Shown: positions 12,492 through 24,312 of the stretch, piece after piece | How the letters are laid out: every line of letters begins with the position of its first letter | Position numbering within the stretch: the first letter of the stretch is position 1 | Notes under the pieces: model-generated | Told to the model about the DNA's origin: nothing | Seen by the model: the letters and a program-made list of their open reading frames with translations, nothing else | The model's database searches: none | NCBI GenBank assembly: GCA_036426205.1 | Contig: WSYH01002416.1 | Span: 1-64,000, forward strand | Direction of reading: 5' to 3' | Length of the DNA: 64,000 bases | Source of the DNA: Ascaphus truei | Lineage: Eukaryota > Chordata > Amphibia > Anura > Ascaphidae | Position numbers and translations under genes: made by a program

Positions 12492-12603
12492 CAGAGGTGC
12501 TCCACTCTAGTCCTCAAGCACCCCTCCACCCCACCCCCACGACAGGTTTTCAGGATATCCCTGCTTCAGGTGGGGGCTTGAGGACTGGGTTTGCGCACCC
12601 CTG
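12492..12603. mobile_element. Short hAT-type MITE copy
   Basis: A 112-bp internally deleted copy. It begins CAGAGGTGCTCC and ends GCGCACCCCTG, with AGTCCTCAAG near the left, TTTTCAGGATATCCCTGC in the middle and CTTGAGGACTGG near the right. Flanking octamers GTATAGGG and GAATGGGG may be a decayed 8-bp duplication. Confidence 0.7.
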
Positions 12604-13634
12604 GAATGGGGCCTCATTTTGAGGGTCTTTAAATACATCTTTAAAATGTTATCTGTGAAATGTAGCAAATACACTAAAGTTATTACATTTTCCACTTGGT
12701 GGTAGTGTTCTTTGATGTTGAGTTGCAATTTCAAATGGTGTTGTTGTATAATATATATATATATATATATTTTAATCTTGACAAGCTCATTAAGGTTTTT
12801 ATTTTAGGACACACATTCCTGTTAAGTTGATTGCTTGGAAAAGAAGTTGTTCCCGCGTCCATAGGATTTAAGAGGCGTCCGATAAACAATTATGCCGTGA
12901 AGCAGTGTTTCTAAGCAAGGGAAAGTCGTCTTCACAGCATAATCAGTAATGGCTTTAGATTTGGCATTCTGACACGCTGCTTTTTCACAACTTGTAAACC
13001 ATTTTTATTCCAAAATGCATACCTTTTAGCCCCTTTTTCACATGTAAATGTATTTTATAGTTGCCTTCCAAGTTCTCCTGCCTGTCCCAATAAACGTCCT
13101 CAAAGAAGGAAGTGGTTTTAAAAGAAAATGGTTGTCTCGCGGAAACTAAAACGTTTCTCCAAATTTTAACGTTGGAAATGATGATCTTTTTTTTATTTAA
13201 CAAATGCCAGTACTTGCATTTTGAAGGCCTCGTTTATCGCTATCTTGCAATATTTATCAGTGTTTAACCTAATGCATTGTTTGTTAATATGTATAATTCA
13301 GCGTTGATAGCACTCATTTGTATATAGTATGTAAACTATTTTATTGCCATGGGTCTTTGGGCTCGGAGATATTATACATAACACATTTAGGACTGCAAAT
13401 TTTGGCATCTGTTTTTTTTTTTTTTGTATTGTAAAATAGCTAATTTAAAAGGTGAATAATGAAAGATCTCAAAATGCAAATGTGAACCACATGTACAATT
13501 AAAAGCAAACTAAAAGTTTTGGAATAAAAGTAAAACTAGATGAAGATGTTGTTCTGAAAGTTTCTCCGACATGTTTTATTTTGTTCAAATAATCAAGTAC
13601 TTGAAGCGTGTACCCATAAGATACGTATAATATA

Positions 13635-13811
13635 CAGCCGGTCCTCGCTTGTCCGACGGACTGCGCCTCGCAAACCGTGGGCGGATAACGGACCCTCTGA
13701 CTGCGGGTCCATGTTAATCCGCGTCGGATTATGTGTCCAGCGGACTGCATTATGCGGCGTTGGATAAGCAATTAGACAGAAATCAGTCTGTCGGATACCG
13801 AGGGTCACCTG
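13635..13811. mobile_element. Tigger/pogo-type MITE
   Basis: A 177-bp element with CAG...CTG ends flanked by TA dinucleotides (13633-13634, 13812-13813). Its imperfect terminal inverted repeats contain CCTCG and TCCGAC on both sides. TA duplication with CAG ends and this TIR style are characteristic of pogo/Tigger elements of the Tc1/mariner superfamily. The interior is CpG-rich and too short to encode a transposase. Confidence 0.75.
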
Positions 13812-14399
13812 TACATATCTGCATAATAACGTGTATACAATGTGCCTGTGTGGCCCTTCAGGACTGTGAGACACACAACATAAAAACATTACTGAATCTC
13901 GTTACATATGTTTGCGGTTTGTGAGGAACAGATTAGTTATAGAAAATATTATGCAACCTGCGGGTCTATAGTGAGACCAGTTAAAATGAAATGTGTTGAA
14001 TTTTCAGATGGTTTGGAACAAAATGCACAAGAAATGGGCTGTGAAAGTGCATGTGTCTAACCCGTCAGTGCAGCAGGAGGGATATATTCCTGCTAATAAA
14101 TATTGCGCCTTATTCACTTAACCACAAAAATCCCAGTTTCTCTCATTAATGTGCCCAGTGGTATGTAACTACACATCAAAAAAATTGGGTTCGGAATAAC
14201 AACAAAAAATCATATTTACCTTGCAATTAAAGGTGCAATGGTAGCTGACCAGAAACTAGCCTTAAACAAATGTGTTAAAAGCTGTTTTACTGTGTTAAAA
14301 GCATAAATGTGACTGATTTTGTTTGGAGGGAAAAAAAATCCTGATCTTTGGTGACTCTTAAATGTTTCTGCTTAAATGTAAAAATCTACCGCCCTAAGG
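13812..14399. other. Unannotated unique sequence
   Basis: AT-rich sequence between the Tigger MITE and a palindromic repeat. I see no ORF, repeat or motif worth calling. Confidence 0.4.
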
Positions 14400-14561
14400 C
14401 ACTTGGCTGTTGCGGCTGCCTCCTTACCTGCAACCCCCTCCTCCTGAACGGCAGCATCCAAAGATCTTTGTGCCGTCACACGTCGACGGCGTTGATGGAT
14501 GCTGTGGTTCAGAAGGAGGGGGGGGCGTGGCAGTTAAGGAGGTGGCCGCAACAGCCAAGTG
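14400..14561. mobile_element. Palindromic (fold-back) MITE core
   Basis: Two arms of roughly 60 bp are near-perfect inverted repeats: CACTTGGCTGTTGCGGC on the left pairs with its complement ending at 14561. The loop near 14465-14490 is CpG-rich. The right flank (14562-14650, GCCCGAGAGCGCTGCAAAA) resembles the flank after the palindrome at 59093-59306 (GGCCCAACAGCGCAACAAAA), so both may belong to one repeat family. Superfamily not determined. Confidence 0.6.
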
Positions 14562-14650
14562 ACTTCTCATCAGGCCCGAGAGCGCTGCAAAAGTATATGG
14601 GGCGGATGTTTTTGCTGCCCAAAATTTTGCCGCCGTAGGCTCGAGCCTAA

Positions 14651-15839
14651 TGGTAAATCTGCTACTGGTTTCTGCTAACCTTACCCCCGTAGTGTTTTAT
14701 ATCAGAGAGACAAAGATAAGGGACGGGAACAGGACCGGTTTGCGCATGCAAACACTTGCTGAGCGCACAGTCGGAAAAAAATCAAACCCTCCAACTTGGC
14801 TTGTGAATAAAATGTAAAATAATATTAGAAAGTACCGAGATGTTACCCCTTTAAACATGTTGCAGCCTTTAGTAGGGTCTGTCCCTTATTTTTATTTTTT
14901 TTAAATAGTCTCGGCTGTAAAATTACCAAAACAATTCTTATGTTCTGTAGCAGTGACACTGTATGCAGAGCTTTGCATAGACTGCAGTCGCATGGAGTCC
15001 CTGACCTGAAGTGTATCGATCTAGTTTTGGAGCCTGCGTTACGGAGATAAGTGCCTTTGCCCAGTCACAAAGAGAGCTAACAAAGGCAAAGCTTCAAGGG
15101 CAGCAACATTACCAACAAGCTACTTCCTCAGCCTCAAAAAAGTACCTAATAACTTGTCTTAAATTGACTTTTTCATCGGCCAGTTCTCTTCAGCGGAGAC
15201 AACTAGTAAATTCAGTGCTGTTATGCAAGGTCCTCAATTCAACTGTACAACGCCACCAAAAGGCTGCGGTCCTGGGAGGGAGAAGTTGCGACAGGACGGG
15301 CGTGGTGGGGGGTTTTGCGGGGGGGTGGCCATGACCTCACGCGGCTGGTTCACCCTCATTGAGTTAAAAAAAAAAAAAACGGCTTGGCTGTACCTTCAGC
15401 GGGAAGGTGTGTACTGTTCCCAGCCCCATTGAGGGTCGGTGCTTATACGCACAGCGCATGCTGAGGTATGCGCTGTAGCAGTTAGTGGGACCGCAGCCAA
15501 ACACTGGACACTGCCACTTGGGGTTGTCACCTGGCCAGATTTTGACAGGCTTGGTAATTTTTGTATTATTCTAATCATCTCTGCTCCAGTAAAGAAATCA
15601 CGTCAGTCTTTTGTTTTATTTTTTTTAATGAAGACCTTCAAACAATTTTTCCTTACACACTGGAGCTGTCGATCACTCCTGGGGTAGGCGGTGGCGCCCC
15701 CCTCGATGCCTTACGCTCTGTCTCCGCAGTAACTGATTCCTCCTATTCCGCCCGCACTTCTGAGTTCTGTTTCAGCGCGGCCACGAGCGGTTTTAGTAGT
15801 GCCCTCGTGCTGCTGCTTTTGGATCCTTGGTTCCATCAC
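14651..15839. other. Unannotated sequence, becoming C-rich to the right
   Basis: No supported gene. Short A- and G-runs occur near 15307-15378. The sequence shifts from AT-rich to GC-rich after about 15670, ahead of two C-rich minisatellites. Some long open frames here are low-complexity translations and are not believed. Confidence 0.4.
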
Positions 15840-16040
15840 CTCTCACCCCCCCGCATCACACTCACCTCCCTCCCCGGTGCTCCCTCACCTTACCTCCCCG
15901 GCGCTCACTCACCTCCCTCCCCGGTGCTCACTCCTCTCCCCGGTGCTCACTCACCTCCCTCCCCGGCGCTCACTTCCCTCCCCGGTGCTCACTTCCCTCC
16001 CTCCCCGGCGCTCACTTCCCTCCCTCCCCGGCAGGGGGAC
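15840..16040. repeat. C-rich minisatellite, ~20-24 bp unit
   Basis: About eight to nine imperfect copies of a CCTCCCCGG(C/T)GCTCACT unit with variable spacing, strongly strand-asymmetric (pyrimidine-rich on plus). Open frames across it in several phases are artefacts of the repeat. Confidence 0.75.
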
Positions 16041-16317
16041 AGGCAGTGGGCAGGCAGCCTCCGGAAGGACCCCCGCTCCCCGGCGCTCAACCACTTTCCC
16101 CCACCGTCCAGAGCACGCTCTCTACGGCTCACCCCCACACACCGCTACCCCGGTCAACATCCCTGAGGAGCAGGAGGGCGACGGCAGGGAGTTGCGGCCG
16201 CGCAATAGCTCCTTTGTGCCACCGGGAGTCGCCGGAGGCCACGAGGGGGGAGAGAACCACTGGCAGCCCGAGGAGCGCGGCATGCTGCCAGTTGAGGAAA
16301 TGCAGGGGGAGGAATCT
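16041..16317. other. CpG-rich linker between minisatellites
   Basis: GC-rich sequence with a NotI-like GCGGCCGC (16195-16202) and many CpGs. Could be a CpG island remnant or part of a repeat. No gene supported. Confidence 0.3.
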
Positions 16318-16610
16318 ATGCCTTTAACGCCCCCCCACCTGCCTTTGATGCCCCCCACTGCCTTTGATTGCCCCCCCTGCCTTTGATGCCCCCCCCCTGC
16401 CTTGACGCCCCCCTGCCTTTGATGCCCCCCTGCTTTGACGCTGCCCCCTGCCTTTGACGTGCCCCCCCTGCCTTTGACGTGCCCCCCCTGCCTTTGACGC
16501 GTCCCCCCTGCCTTTGACGCCCCCCACTGCCTTTGACGCCCCCCCTCGGCCTTTGACGCCGCCACCCCCCCTGGATTTCACCCCCCCTCCCTGCCTTTCA
16601 TGCCCCCCGT
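16318..16610. repeat. C-rich minisatellite, ~17-19 bp unit
   Basis: About fourteen copies of TGCCTTTGA(C/T)GC followed by a C-run of variable length. C-runs on plus mean repeated G-runs on minus, a pattern that can form G-quadruplexes. Lys/Gly-rich open frames on the minus strand are repeat artefacts. Confidence 0.8.
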
Positions 16611-16971
16611 CCCCTCCCTGCCTCCGGGCAACGCTGGGTATATCAGCTAGTATATTAATATTAACATTTGTTATCTGACGCTTAAATAAAATTGTTGGTT
16701 ATGTTTTTAGTTAATGCCAAAAATGCAAAAGAGCTTCACAAGACACAAATAGTGCATGAAACATGCACGCAGAGGAGGATGGGAGCAGGAATTCCGACTC
16801 GGAGCTTGTGAACGGGAGTAAAGGCTTGTTACAGTTTAGCACCTTTTTATGGATCTGACCCGAAGTGGTATGTTGGGAGACTTAGAGACAGTGGGGGAAG
16901 GAGCAGGGCTGCCAATGGGGGGAGGCCAGAACCCAACTCTGTATTCGCCCCAATGTACTGGGTTTTTTTTT

Positions 16972-17100
16972 CATTGGGGGGGGGTGGAGGAGGAATTGTG
17001 TGGGGGGGGGTGGGGGGGGTATGGGGGATGAGTGTGGGGGGGGGATTGTGTGGGTATTGAGGAAGGATTGTGTGGGTATTGAGGAAGGAGGGGGGATTGT
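16972..17100. repeat. G-rich low-complexity tract
   Basis: A run of GGGG blocks interspersed with TGTGTGG and GGATTGTG, about 130 bp, grading into a GGAAGGA motif. Low-complexity DNA; associated open frames are not credible. Confidence 0.7.
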
Positions 17101-17997
17101 GAGGGTGTGGGCAAGATTGTGTAGGAGGAGGAAAGAGAGACGGGTGAGTGAGGGGGTGGCCCTGGTAGAAACGTTAGCCCTGGGCCCCGGGAAAGCTTCT
17201 GTGCCCAAAGAAGGAGTAATGCAGAGGGTCGAAGCAAAGAGAGGATTTAGTATCTGTACACACTTAATCTCTGCATTGTTCACTTAGTTGTAAAAGATTT
17301 AGAATTGATTTATTGATACCAGAGCATCCCATCGCTTTGCCTAGTGGAAATACACACATTTAAAGAATTGCAATCTGCTGCCAGGCAGGGTACGTTTACT
17401 GAACAGTATAAACGGTATCGAATTGAACCTGCAGTGAGGAGTTTGAATTATCGGAGCGTGAGGAGTGCGGGCTTTATTCTCTGCGGCGGCGTCATCAAAC
17501 TTCCCAGGCACTGTACTGCTCTGTGCTCTTCAATAAGAATAAGTGGGGGCAAATCACTGCATTTATATTATAATTAAGGCACCTGGTATTTACATTTGTA
17601 ATTTCCAACGCTGCTTTGTTTGCATGCATTTGTGTGTAATTCAAGGTTTATTTTTAAATTAAATGAATAAATCCATTAACGTTTTATTTTATTTTTTCAA
17701 AAAAAAAATTTTTTTCAATTAATGTGCATATTTTGTCTGGGTAAATTGGTGTACTTGTTTATGGCTGAGTTTATGGTACATTTTCCCGAAAGTATTTTGA
17801 GATGAGAATAAATTATACAATCTGATTTTTTTTTTTCTTTTAGATTTCCTCTAATAATGGTAAAATGAGACCCTAATGATAATTATAGACCATGTGGGTA
17901 AATAATAAAAGGACATGTTTAAAGAGAGAACAAAAGGGGAACACATAAAAGGACTGATCTCACATGCTATTTATCCTTTTTTATTTCAATCACAGAT
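17101..17997. other. Unannotated sequence
   Basis: Mixed unique-looking DNA, becoming AT-rich after 17570, with A/T homopolymers near 17700-17715 and 17827-17840. No gene, RNA or recognisable repeat. Confidence 0.35.
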
Positions 17998-18867
17998 GGA
18001 GCTCCTCATACTCCCTCCCAAGCCTGCCCCCACGGCCCCCTTCTTCATTACTGTTGGCAGCATTATCATACACCCAGTATCACAAGCACGCTGGCTAGGG
18101 GTCACACTCAACTCCTATCTACATTGTGAATGTGAGAGAAATACTGAAGGTTCTTCCTTCGTAACATTGCAAATATTCACTCTTTTCCTCTATTGCTCTA
18201 CTGCTAAAACTCTGACACAGACCCTCATTCTCTCCCGCCTCGACTATTGTAACCTTCTACTGTCCGGCTTTCCTGCTTCTTACCTGTCTCCACTTTAACC
18301 TATCCTAAATCCTGCTGCTAGAATCACATTACTCTCCTAAATCTGTCTCAGCGTCTCTTCTGCTGAAAATCCCTCTCCTGGCTTCCTATCAAATCTCGCA
18401 TCCCGTACTCAGTTCTCCTCCTCACTTTTAAAGCTTTACACTCTTCTTTCCCTCCTTACATCTCAGCCCTAATTTCTCGCTATGCACCCTCCCGTCTCTT
18501 CTCACTACCCCTTTTGTGTCTAAAGCCCTCTCCCGCCTAAAACCTCTCTCACTCACTGCCCCACACCTCTGGAATGCCCTTCCCCCTCAATATCCGACTA
18601 GAACCCTCTTTCTCCACCTTTTAAGAAAATCTTAAAACCCACCTCTTTAACTCCGCTGGCTGATACATCTTATATGCACTGACCTTGGCCCCTTGCAGAC
18701 ACACTTGCCAGAACGCCCTCCTACTATCTCTCTGTAAGCTCGTCAGGGCAGGAAATCCTTTCCCTATTGTTACTTTTATGTCTGAAACAATAATTTCCAT
18801 TATGTGTTATAATATTATTTCACGTCTATTACTGTTGTGAAGCGCTATGTATATAAAACTATACAAG
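17998..18867 (+). mobile_element. CR1/L2-like LINE 3' end (decayed reverse transcriptase C-terminus and 3'UTR)
   Basis: Plus-strand translation gives segments typical of the CR1/L2 reverse transcriptase C-terminus: ARWLGVTLNS near 18090-18120, LSRLDYCNLLLSGFPASYL near 18230-18290, then HLWNALPPQYP near 18565-18600. Stops and frameshifts separate them. The end GAAGCGCTATGTATATAAA is a typical L2-like 3' terminus. A second copy of the same 3' end lies at 60091-61110. The 5' part with the catalytic core is missing, as expected for a 5'-truncated LINE insertion. Confidence 0.75.
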
Positions 18868-19590
18868 TGTAGCCATGCCATCTGTGGCTACTAGCTTGCT
18901 TCCCTCCTGGCAGTAAGTCCTGGAATAAGCAGGCCTTGCCAGTAGTTATCATGGGGTTTTCCCCTTCATCTTTGGTGCTGCATTTGAGTGACAGCAGGGG
19001 GTGGTACATCCTGTTATAGCTATGACAATGGGATGCCCGCCTTCTGGCTGTACTTAAAGGCAGACACCGCCCTAAAAAGTGAGGTTGTCCTTCCCCGTGA
19101 GGAAGGCAGGTCACGTCTGGGAGCCTGAGATTGGGGCCTTCCCATGTGCTCTTCCCTCCGGGGAGGAGTAGAGTGACTGTACCTCTGCTAGGGAGGTGGG
19201 GAAGAGCTAGGACGGCTGCGGGTGCCCTAGGTCTGTAGTGACTGTCCAGGAACTCTCTCCGGTGATCCCTGGGATAAGAGACTGTGATCCGGCAGGTGAC
19301 TGCTGAGTACCTGTATTACTGCACTACGAGTAGTAATAAACCCGCTCCTGTTTTGCAATATACCTCCTGCCTGGTGTGTGATTTAATTGGGGGGAGAGTT
19401 ACAGTTCTACTGTGGGAGATCGCCTCCATATCCCTGGAGCCTACGGCAGATGGAGGCGCTGCACTGCTAAGTATTAGCCTGTTCCTGTGTCTCAAAGTTA
19501 CCGCGGACGACTCAGCCCTTTTGTTACCAGCAGGTATGCACCACAAAAACCCTGTAAATGGCTCCAATTTGCGATTGGGGGGGGGAAACA
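18868..19590 (+). mobile_element. Solo LTR (plus orientation), same group as 26861-28173
   Basis: Begins TGTAGCCATG directly after the LINE 3' end. A poly(A) signal AATAAA lies at about 19335. A conserved module GATGGAGGCGCTGCAC sits about 113 bp later (19454), then CAGGTATGCACCACA at 19531 and TTTGCGATTGG near 19567. The same order and spacing occur in the LTR at 26861-28173. The right boundary is uncertain because no matching flank duplicate of CAAG is seen. No internal retroelement genes are attached. Confidence 0.6.
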
Positions 19591-19913
19591 CAGTGACACA
19601 TACATATAGTTAACACTGCCTTAACTTGCATTTACTTGAGTGGAAGTTAATGCAGTGTAACCGTGCGTTACCTAACTTATTACTATATTGAATGAGACCA
19701 AAACCGAGAATTACAGCATGTCAGCATGAGAAACTAGTGCATTGAAGGAGCAACTGGACAGTTTTGAGTAATTTACAGACAAAATAAATTCATCTGTGAA
19801 AAAAGTATAATGCAGAACAATAACACAACGTCTGAGGTGGCTTGCAAACTAACGTTACGTGACGCTTTCATTTTCTGGCCAAACAGAAAGCAGGCTCTCT
19901 TCAGAGAAATACG
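19591..19913. other. Spacer between two inverted LTRs
   Basis: About 320 bp of ordinary sequence with no gene, separating a plus-strand and a minus-strand solo LTR. Confidence 0.4.
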
Positions 19914-20603
19914 TGTAACAGGTTCCCCCACCCTCTGGGAGATTACACTATTACACAGTGTGTTCTGCTGGGTACCTGCTGGCTCACAGAAGCGCTGAGT
20001 TTTCACCGGTGTTAATGGGGCAGACAGGACAGGCTTTTGGGGCGATGGTTGTTTTTCTCTCACGGGTGTGGCGCCTCCATCCCTTGCAGGCTCCAGTAGC
20101 ACTGGATGCAATCCCTGCAGGAGAACTCTCTTGCTGTTACTCCCCCTGATTACAGTCTCGGACTGGGGTATAAAATAACAGGCTTTATTCTTCACACAAC
20201 AGGGTAACAGCATACAGGGTACACTTCTTTTCCCTCCTCTAGATGGTCCCTGGAATCAACCCAGGAGGCTTGAGGCCCCTAGTGGGATGAGGGGTAGTTG
20301 TCCCACAGTGGGACTCCCACTAAGGGAGGGGATGGAAGGTGGTCAGAGCCCTGACTCCACGCTCCCTGGACTCTCTCTCTCAGGGAAGAGAACTCTCTAA
20401 ATTTGGCTGTGCAGCCCCTTTTGTACTCCGGGGTAAGGTCCAAAGTCTGAGCCCCGGATTGGGCAGTACACATGACTTCGCCCTACCCCCCTGTCACCTA
20501 AGGGAAGGAAAAACCTGGATTAATCCTAACACTGCCTGCACTGGTACCAGGTCTTATGTGTTAGGCAGGGCAGATTAGTAGCCAAAAAGAATACATGGCT
20601 ACA
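19914..20603 (-). mobile_element. Solo LTR (minus orientation), 690 bp
   Basis: Runs from TGTAACAGG to CATGGCTACA, the TG...CA ends expected for an LTR. Flanks TACG (left) and TAAG (right) match at three of four bases, consistent with a decayed 4-bp target duplication. On the minus strand a poly(A) signal (complement of CTTTATT at 20181) and the shared module (complement of GCGCCTCCATC, 20066) are present. It resembles the LTR at 49107-49839 along most of its length. No coding region is attached. Confidence 0.7.
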
Positions 20604-20752
20604 TAAGCATCGTCTGTCAGAACATTGCCATTTTCAGTTGTGTATCCTACAAATGAATCCATCCTTCAGGAGTTCAGACTGAAATGCAGTGTCCAGCATA
20701 TCAAGACCATGGTCTGCAAAGGGGACTTTTGTAGTTTGCCATTGGTCTACAA

Positions 20753-20942
20753 CATTGTTGGCCAACTCCAAGCCTCAAGGGCTGCCAACATGTCAGGTTT
20801 TCAGGATATCTCTGCTTCAGCAAAGGGGGGCTCAGTCATCCAATACTGGGCCACTGATTGAGCCACCTGTGCTGAAGCAGGGATATGTATAATACCTGGC
20901 CTGTTGGTGGCCCTTGAGGACTGGAGTTGGCCCAACTCTGGT
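20753..20942. mobile_element. hAT-type MITE copy
   Basis: Contains GCCAACTCCAAGCCTCAAGG at the left, TTTTCAGGATATCTCTGCTTC, a central inverted partner GCTGAAGCAGGGATAT and GAGGACTGGAGTTGGCCCAAC at the right. The arms are inverted repeats around a short centre. Same family as 43516-43753. Confidence 0.75.
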
Positions 20943-23849
20943 CTACAATTTGGTGGCGTGTGATCAAGCTGGGTAGGGGACTAAGCATCTGGCCAAAAAA
21001 GAGGTGCAAGCGCAAAATAGCACTACTTAGTGTATATGTGTATAGTACCACTAAAACTATACCACAAGGTGCAAAAATATAAACCCACAGTGAAGATCAA
21101 AGTGATCAAATATAATATATAATCACAGTCCTTGGAGATAATGCTGCTCCCGAGCAGGACTCAGACCCAGTCCAGATACAGGGATGGCAGAAAATTTCGG
21201 GGCACAATGTACATCCAGGGACATACAATAGACTAAGCAAATGGCGGAGGAGTAGTTCAGGAGGGAGGGTGACCAGGGGAAGGTCACAGGTTTCTGTATT
21301 TGAGCCTTTCCTCGCCATCAATATTAGTAATACAGTATTGCAGAAGATAGGAAATATTGTTTGTAGTAGCTTTGAAATGTGGTTGGGACTTTTATCAAAG
21401 GAGCAGTCCCGTGTAGGACAAAAAGTAACAAAGAACAATGGCTTCTTTAATTCGTTAAATACAGCCGTTTTACCAAAAAAAATTAAATAAATTGGAGAAA
21501 TTCAATTTTTTTTTATACAATTTTTTTTTTCAACTTTTTAAACGTATTACAAATGAATCGTAATATTTCCATAGTAAATAAATGCTGTTGGTGTTTATTT
21601 TTTTTAATCATCTTTAATTTCTTTGGTTAATAAGAGCAGTTGTTTTATTCTTGTTATTGTTTTGTGTTATTATTTGTTGGTAAAGTAATTATGATGCCGT
21701 GCTTAATCGTGAATGCGTGAATCCAGCGGACCTAAAGAAAACAAGAACATTTAATTAACATCCGTCTTTCACAGGATAAAAAAAAAGAGTACAATTGTTG
21801 TTTGAGGTTGAATTTTTCTAAGGCAGCCAATCATGCTAATAGTTTAAAACACATATTGTGGGGGCGAGTGAGTGCCCCTATAAATGCTACAAACCCCAGG
21901 GCAGCACCAAGCGCATTGGAAACCCTTCTTTAGATTTTTTTTTTGGTATATAAATGCTTATAGGTACATTAATTAAGAGATTTTTTTTCTTTTTCTTTTA
22001 AAACAGATGTGTTATTCTTTAAATAAGATTAGGTTTGTAAATTGAAGTATCCACGCACTTTACTGGTTGAAAGCGTTTAGTTGCATTCTTGCAAATGAGA
22101 TAAGATGTTTAATTAGGAGTGTGTGGGAGACGGGGGGGAACACCATGAGGAATGATGGGAAGAAACTCGTAGCGTTTTAGTGATAAAGCTGCCAGACCAC
22201 AGAGAATCGGGTGTAAGGATAAGGGGTTTGGTGACCATATCAAGAAAGTGGACATGGGGTGTTGCAGTGGCCAGATGTGCATTATACAGGTGTATAAGAA
22301 AGGCGTACCACATGTAAAAGAAGAAAAACAGAGAATGTTGCAGATCTGAAGAAGGTGATGACTGACCTGGTGATTTTCATGGGTTGTTCTCACCAGAGGA
22401 GGCTATTGTACCCTTATTCCATACAGCAAAGGTCTTGTCCCTGCTCTTTTTGGAAGATGTTGATTCTGCCCCGAGGTGCAGGATATTAAGTATAATTCTA
22501 ACCACGTCCACCATCTAAGAGATGTTAAGTCTGCCACCTGAGTCAGAAGAACTAAGCAACATCCAAACCCCTCCCCCTGCATTTAGGAGATTGGTAATCT
22601 TATATAGAGCTGCAGAAGCTTCTAGGCCTTTAGGTTCCTGGAGGACAAGAGGAGAGGCACTTCACTGTACTGTATTTATCGTCTGTCCTTAAGTGTTTAA
22701 CTATATGTTAGTGAGTATGGTCACCATTATTATTTTCCAGTTAAGGAAAGTGTCCCTTACTTGTCCTACCCTTCTAAAGAGGATGTAAGTGATACCCATG
22801 CCAGGGGATTCCTTAGAAGGGCCCCAGAATGTCACACGGGATTTGCCTACAGACATGCCATATTGGCATGCTAGCAAGCCAATGTAGGGCCTAGGAGGGA
22901 TCTTGACAGGAGGATGGCGACCTCGATAGAAAGTGCACCCCTGCATAGAGTTCTGGCAGGCTGATAGCAAAACTTCATGTCCATATGCTAGGGATTGCCA
23001 TTTATCCACCCACAAAGTCTGAATAAAGTGACAAGTCAGGTGTCTCCCTGGGATGCTGCCTGAGCACACTGGGAAGAAGAGTGTATGATATCCAAGATGT
23101 GAATAAAGAAACTTGTTTGTCTAAAGTTCCAGGTGCCCTTTATTCCAACCAGCGCTTACAACACTAGCCTGCACGGACATCAACACCATGAGAAAGATAA
23201 CCCAACTACACTGAGCATTTATGCCTAAATCGCACTACCTTGACGTAACACTCCTTTGGTTAGGGCAAGGAGAGGTTACACACCTTATAGAGTATATTAT
23301 TGTATAAGAGATGGTTATACTAGCTCCATCTCCTCTCTCTCCCTGTCCCTCCCTTTTCTCTCTCTATCTCTCCCTCTCTGAGCGCTTACTAGTCTGTTAA
23401 GCATTGGGATATGAGTGGGGAGCTTGTCAGTGGCCATATTAGCCTGAGGAAGAGCCCGGCCTGGTTACTGTTATACTGTGTCCCAGATAGCGGAGAAGAC
23501 TGCACAAGAGAAGCTCTGGGATGAGAAGGTACATAATACTGTAGGACACGAGTTGGAGGTAGTGGTACAGGAAGAGACAGAGGAAGTACATGGGGCCAGG
23601 GGACATAATAGGACCAAGTTGGACGTTCGGGTACAGTGGCGGAGTATAAAAAGAATAGAGTAGTAGAAACAGTTTTAAAATCTGAAAAATAAACTAGTGG
23701 ATGGTTCTACTCCGAATTAGTGTGCACTCACATTGATTGAATCACACCACTGTGAATATATTAAACTGTAAATAGAAAGTGGTATATAGTGCTTCAAAAT
23801 TATAGGCATGCGCCTGCTATTAAAAAATAGTTTATTCATTTGTACACAA
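20943..23849. other. Low-repeat sequence, no gene recognised
   Basis: About 2.9 kb. A T-rich stretch (21505-21610) is followed by unremarkable DNA. A CT-rich tract (23325-23382) sits near the end. AATAAAG at about 23103 and AATAAAC at about 23688 could be chance or retroelement remnants. I find no convincing exon or RNA gene. Confidence 0.4.
23325..23382. repeat. CT-rich microsatellite
   Basis: Interrupted (CT)n/(CCCT)n tract, about 58 bp, one strand almost entirely pyrimidine. Confidence 0.7.
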
Positions 23850-23968
23850 AAGGGGTGCTCAACTCCAGTCCTCAAGCTACCGCCTCATAGGTAGGTTTTC
23901 AGGATATCCCTGCTTCAGCACAGATGGCTTAATCTATCCCTGCTTCAGCACAGGTGGCTCAATCGGCT
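23850..23968. mobile_element. hAT-type MITE copy, truncated, with internal duplication
   Basis: Left end AGGGGTGCTCAACTCCAGTC is clear. The core ATCCCTGCTTCAGCACA(G)(A/G)TGGCT occurs twice in tandem (about 23907-23931 and 23936-23960). The right half of the element is missing. Confidence 0.7.
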
Positions 23969-24312
23969 TACCCAGGAGCTAATAGTTTTATTTAATTCAT
24001 TTGCTCCCCCTGAGTAAGAGTGCTATATTGCAGAGTCTTTCTCGCCCCTATTTTCGACAATATAGTAAGTGATAATGAAAATAAATTAAAAAATAAATAA
24101 AACGGGACACTTCGGATAAACCCTGTGACTGCGGTACCTGAGAAGCAAGAACCTTCACATGTCGAGGATATCCACACTATACTTCCCGTGATAGGAAGTT
24201 ACTTCCATGTGCTCCGTGACCATCGGGTACACCAGCTGACGATGCTGTTACTCCGTGGATCTGCTGTGGTAACCCATGTGATATGTTGCATGAAATGCCT
24301 AAAATAACTGAT

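Larger units (their letters stand above)
8695..13632. other. AT-rich, low-repeat sequence with clustered poly(A) signals
   Basis: About 4.9 kb of mostly unique DNA. It contains two hAT MITE copies (9557-9706, 12492-12603), a (TA)n tract (about 12750-12770) and short C-runs (about 11707-11738). AATAAA hexamers occur at 10446, 10541, 10619 and 10773, followed by further examples near 12008, 13089 and 13522. No long ORF is convincing. The hexamer cluster and low repeat load suggest a transcript 3' end on the plus strand. Confidence 0.45.

Noticed and set aside
13593..13889. 98-codon minus-strand frame
   Set aside because: It spans a Tigger MITE and its flanks; no transposase motif.
15561..16386. 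Several overlapping plus-strand open frames of 160-200 codons, Pro/Ser/Leu-rich
   Set aside because: They run through C-rich minisatellites in three frames at once; no start context, domain or codon bias supports translation.
16122..16581. Minus-strand Lys/Gly-rich open frames
   Set aside because: Repeated GG(A/G)SKAGG-like peptides are direct translations of the minisatellite unit.
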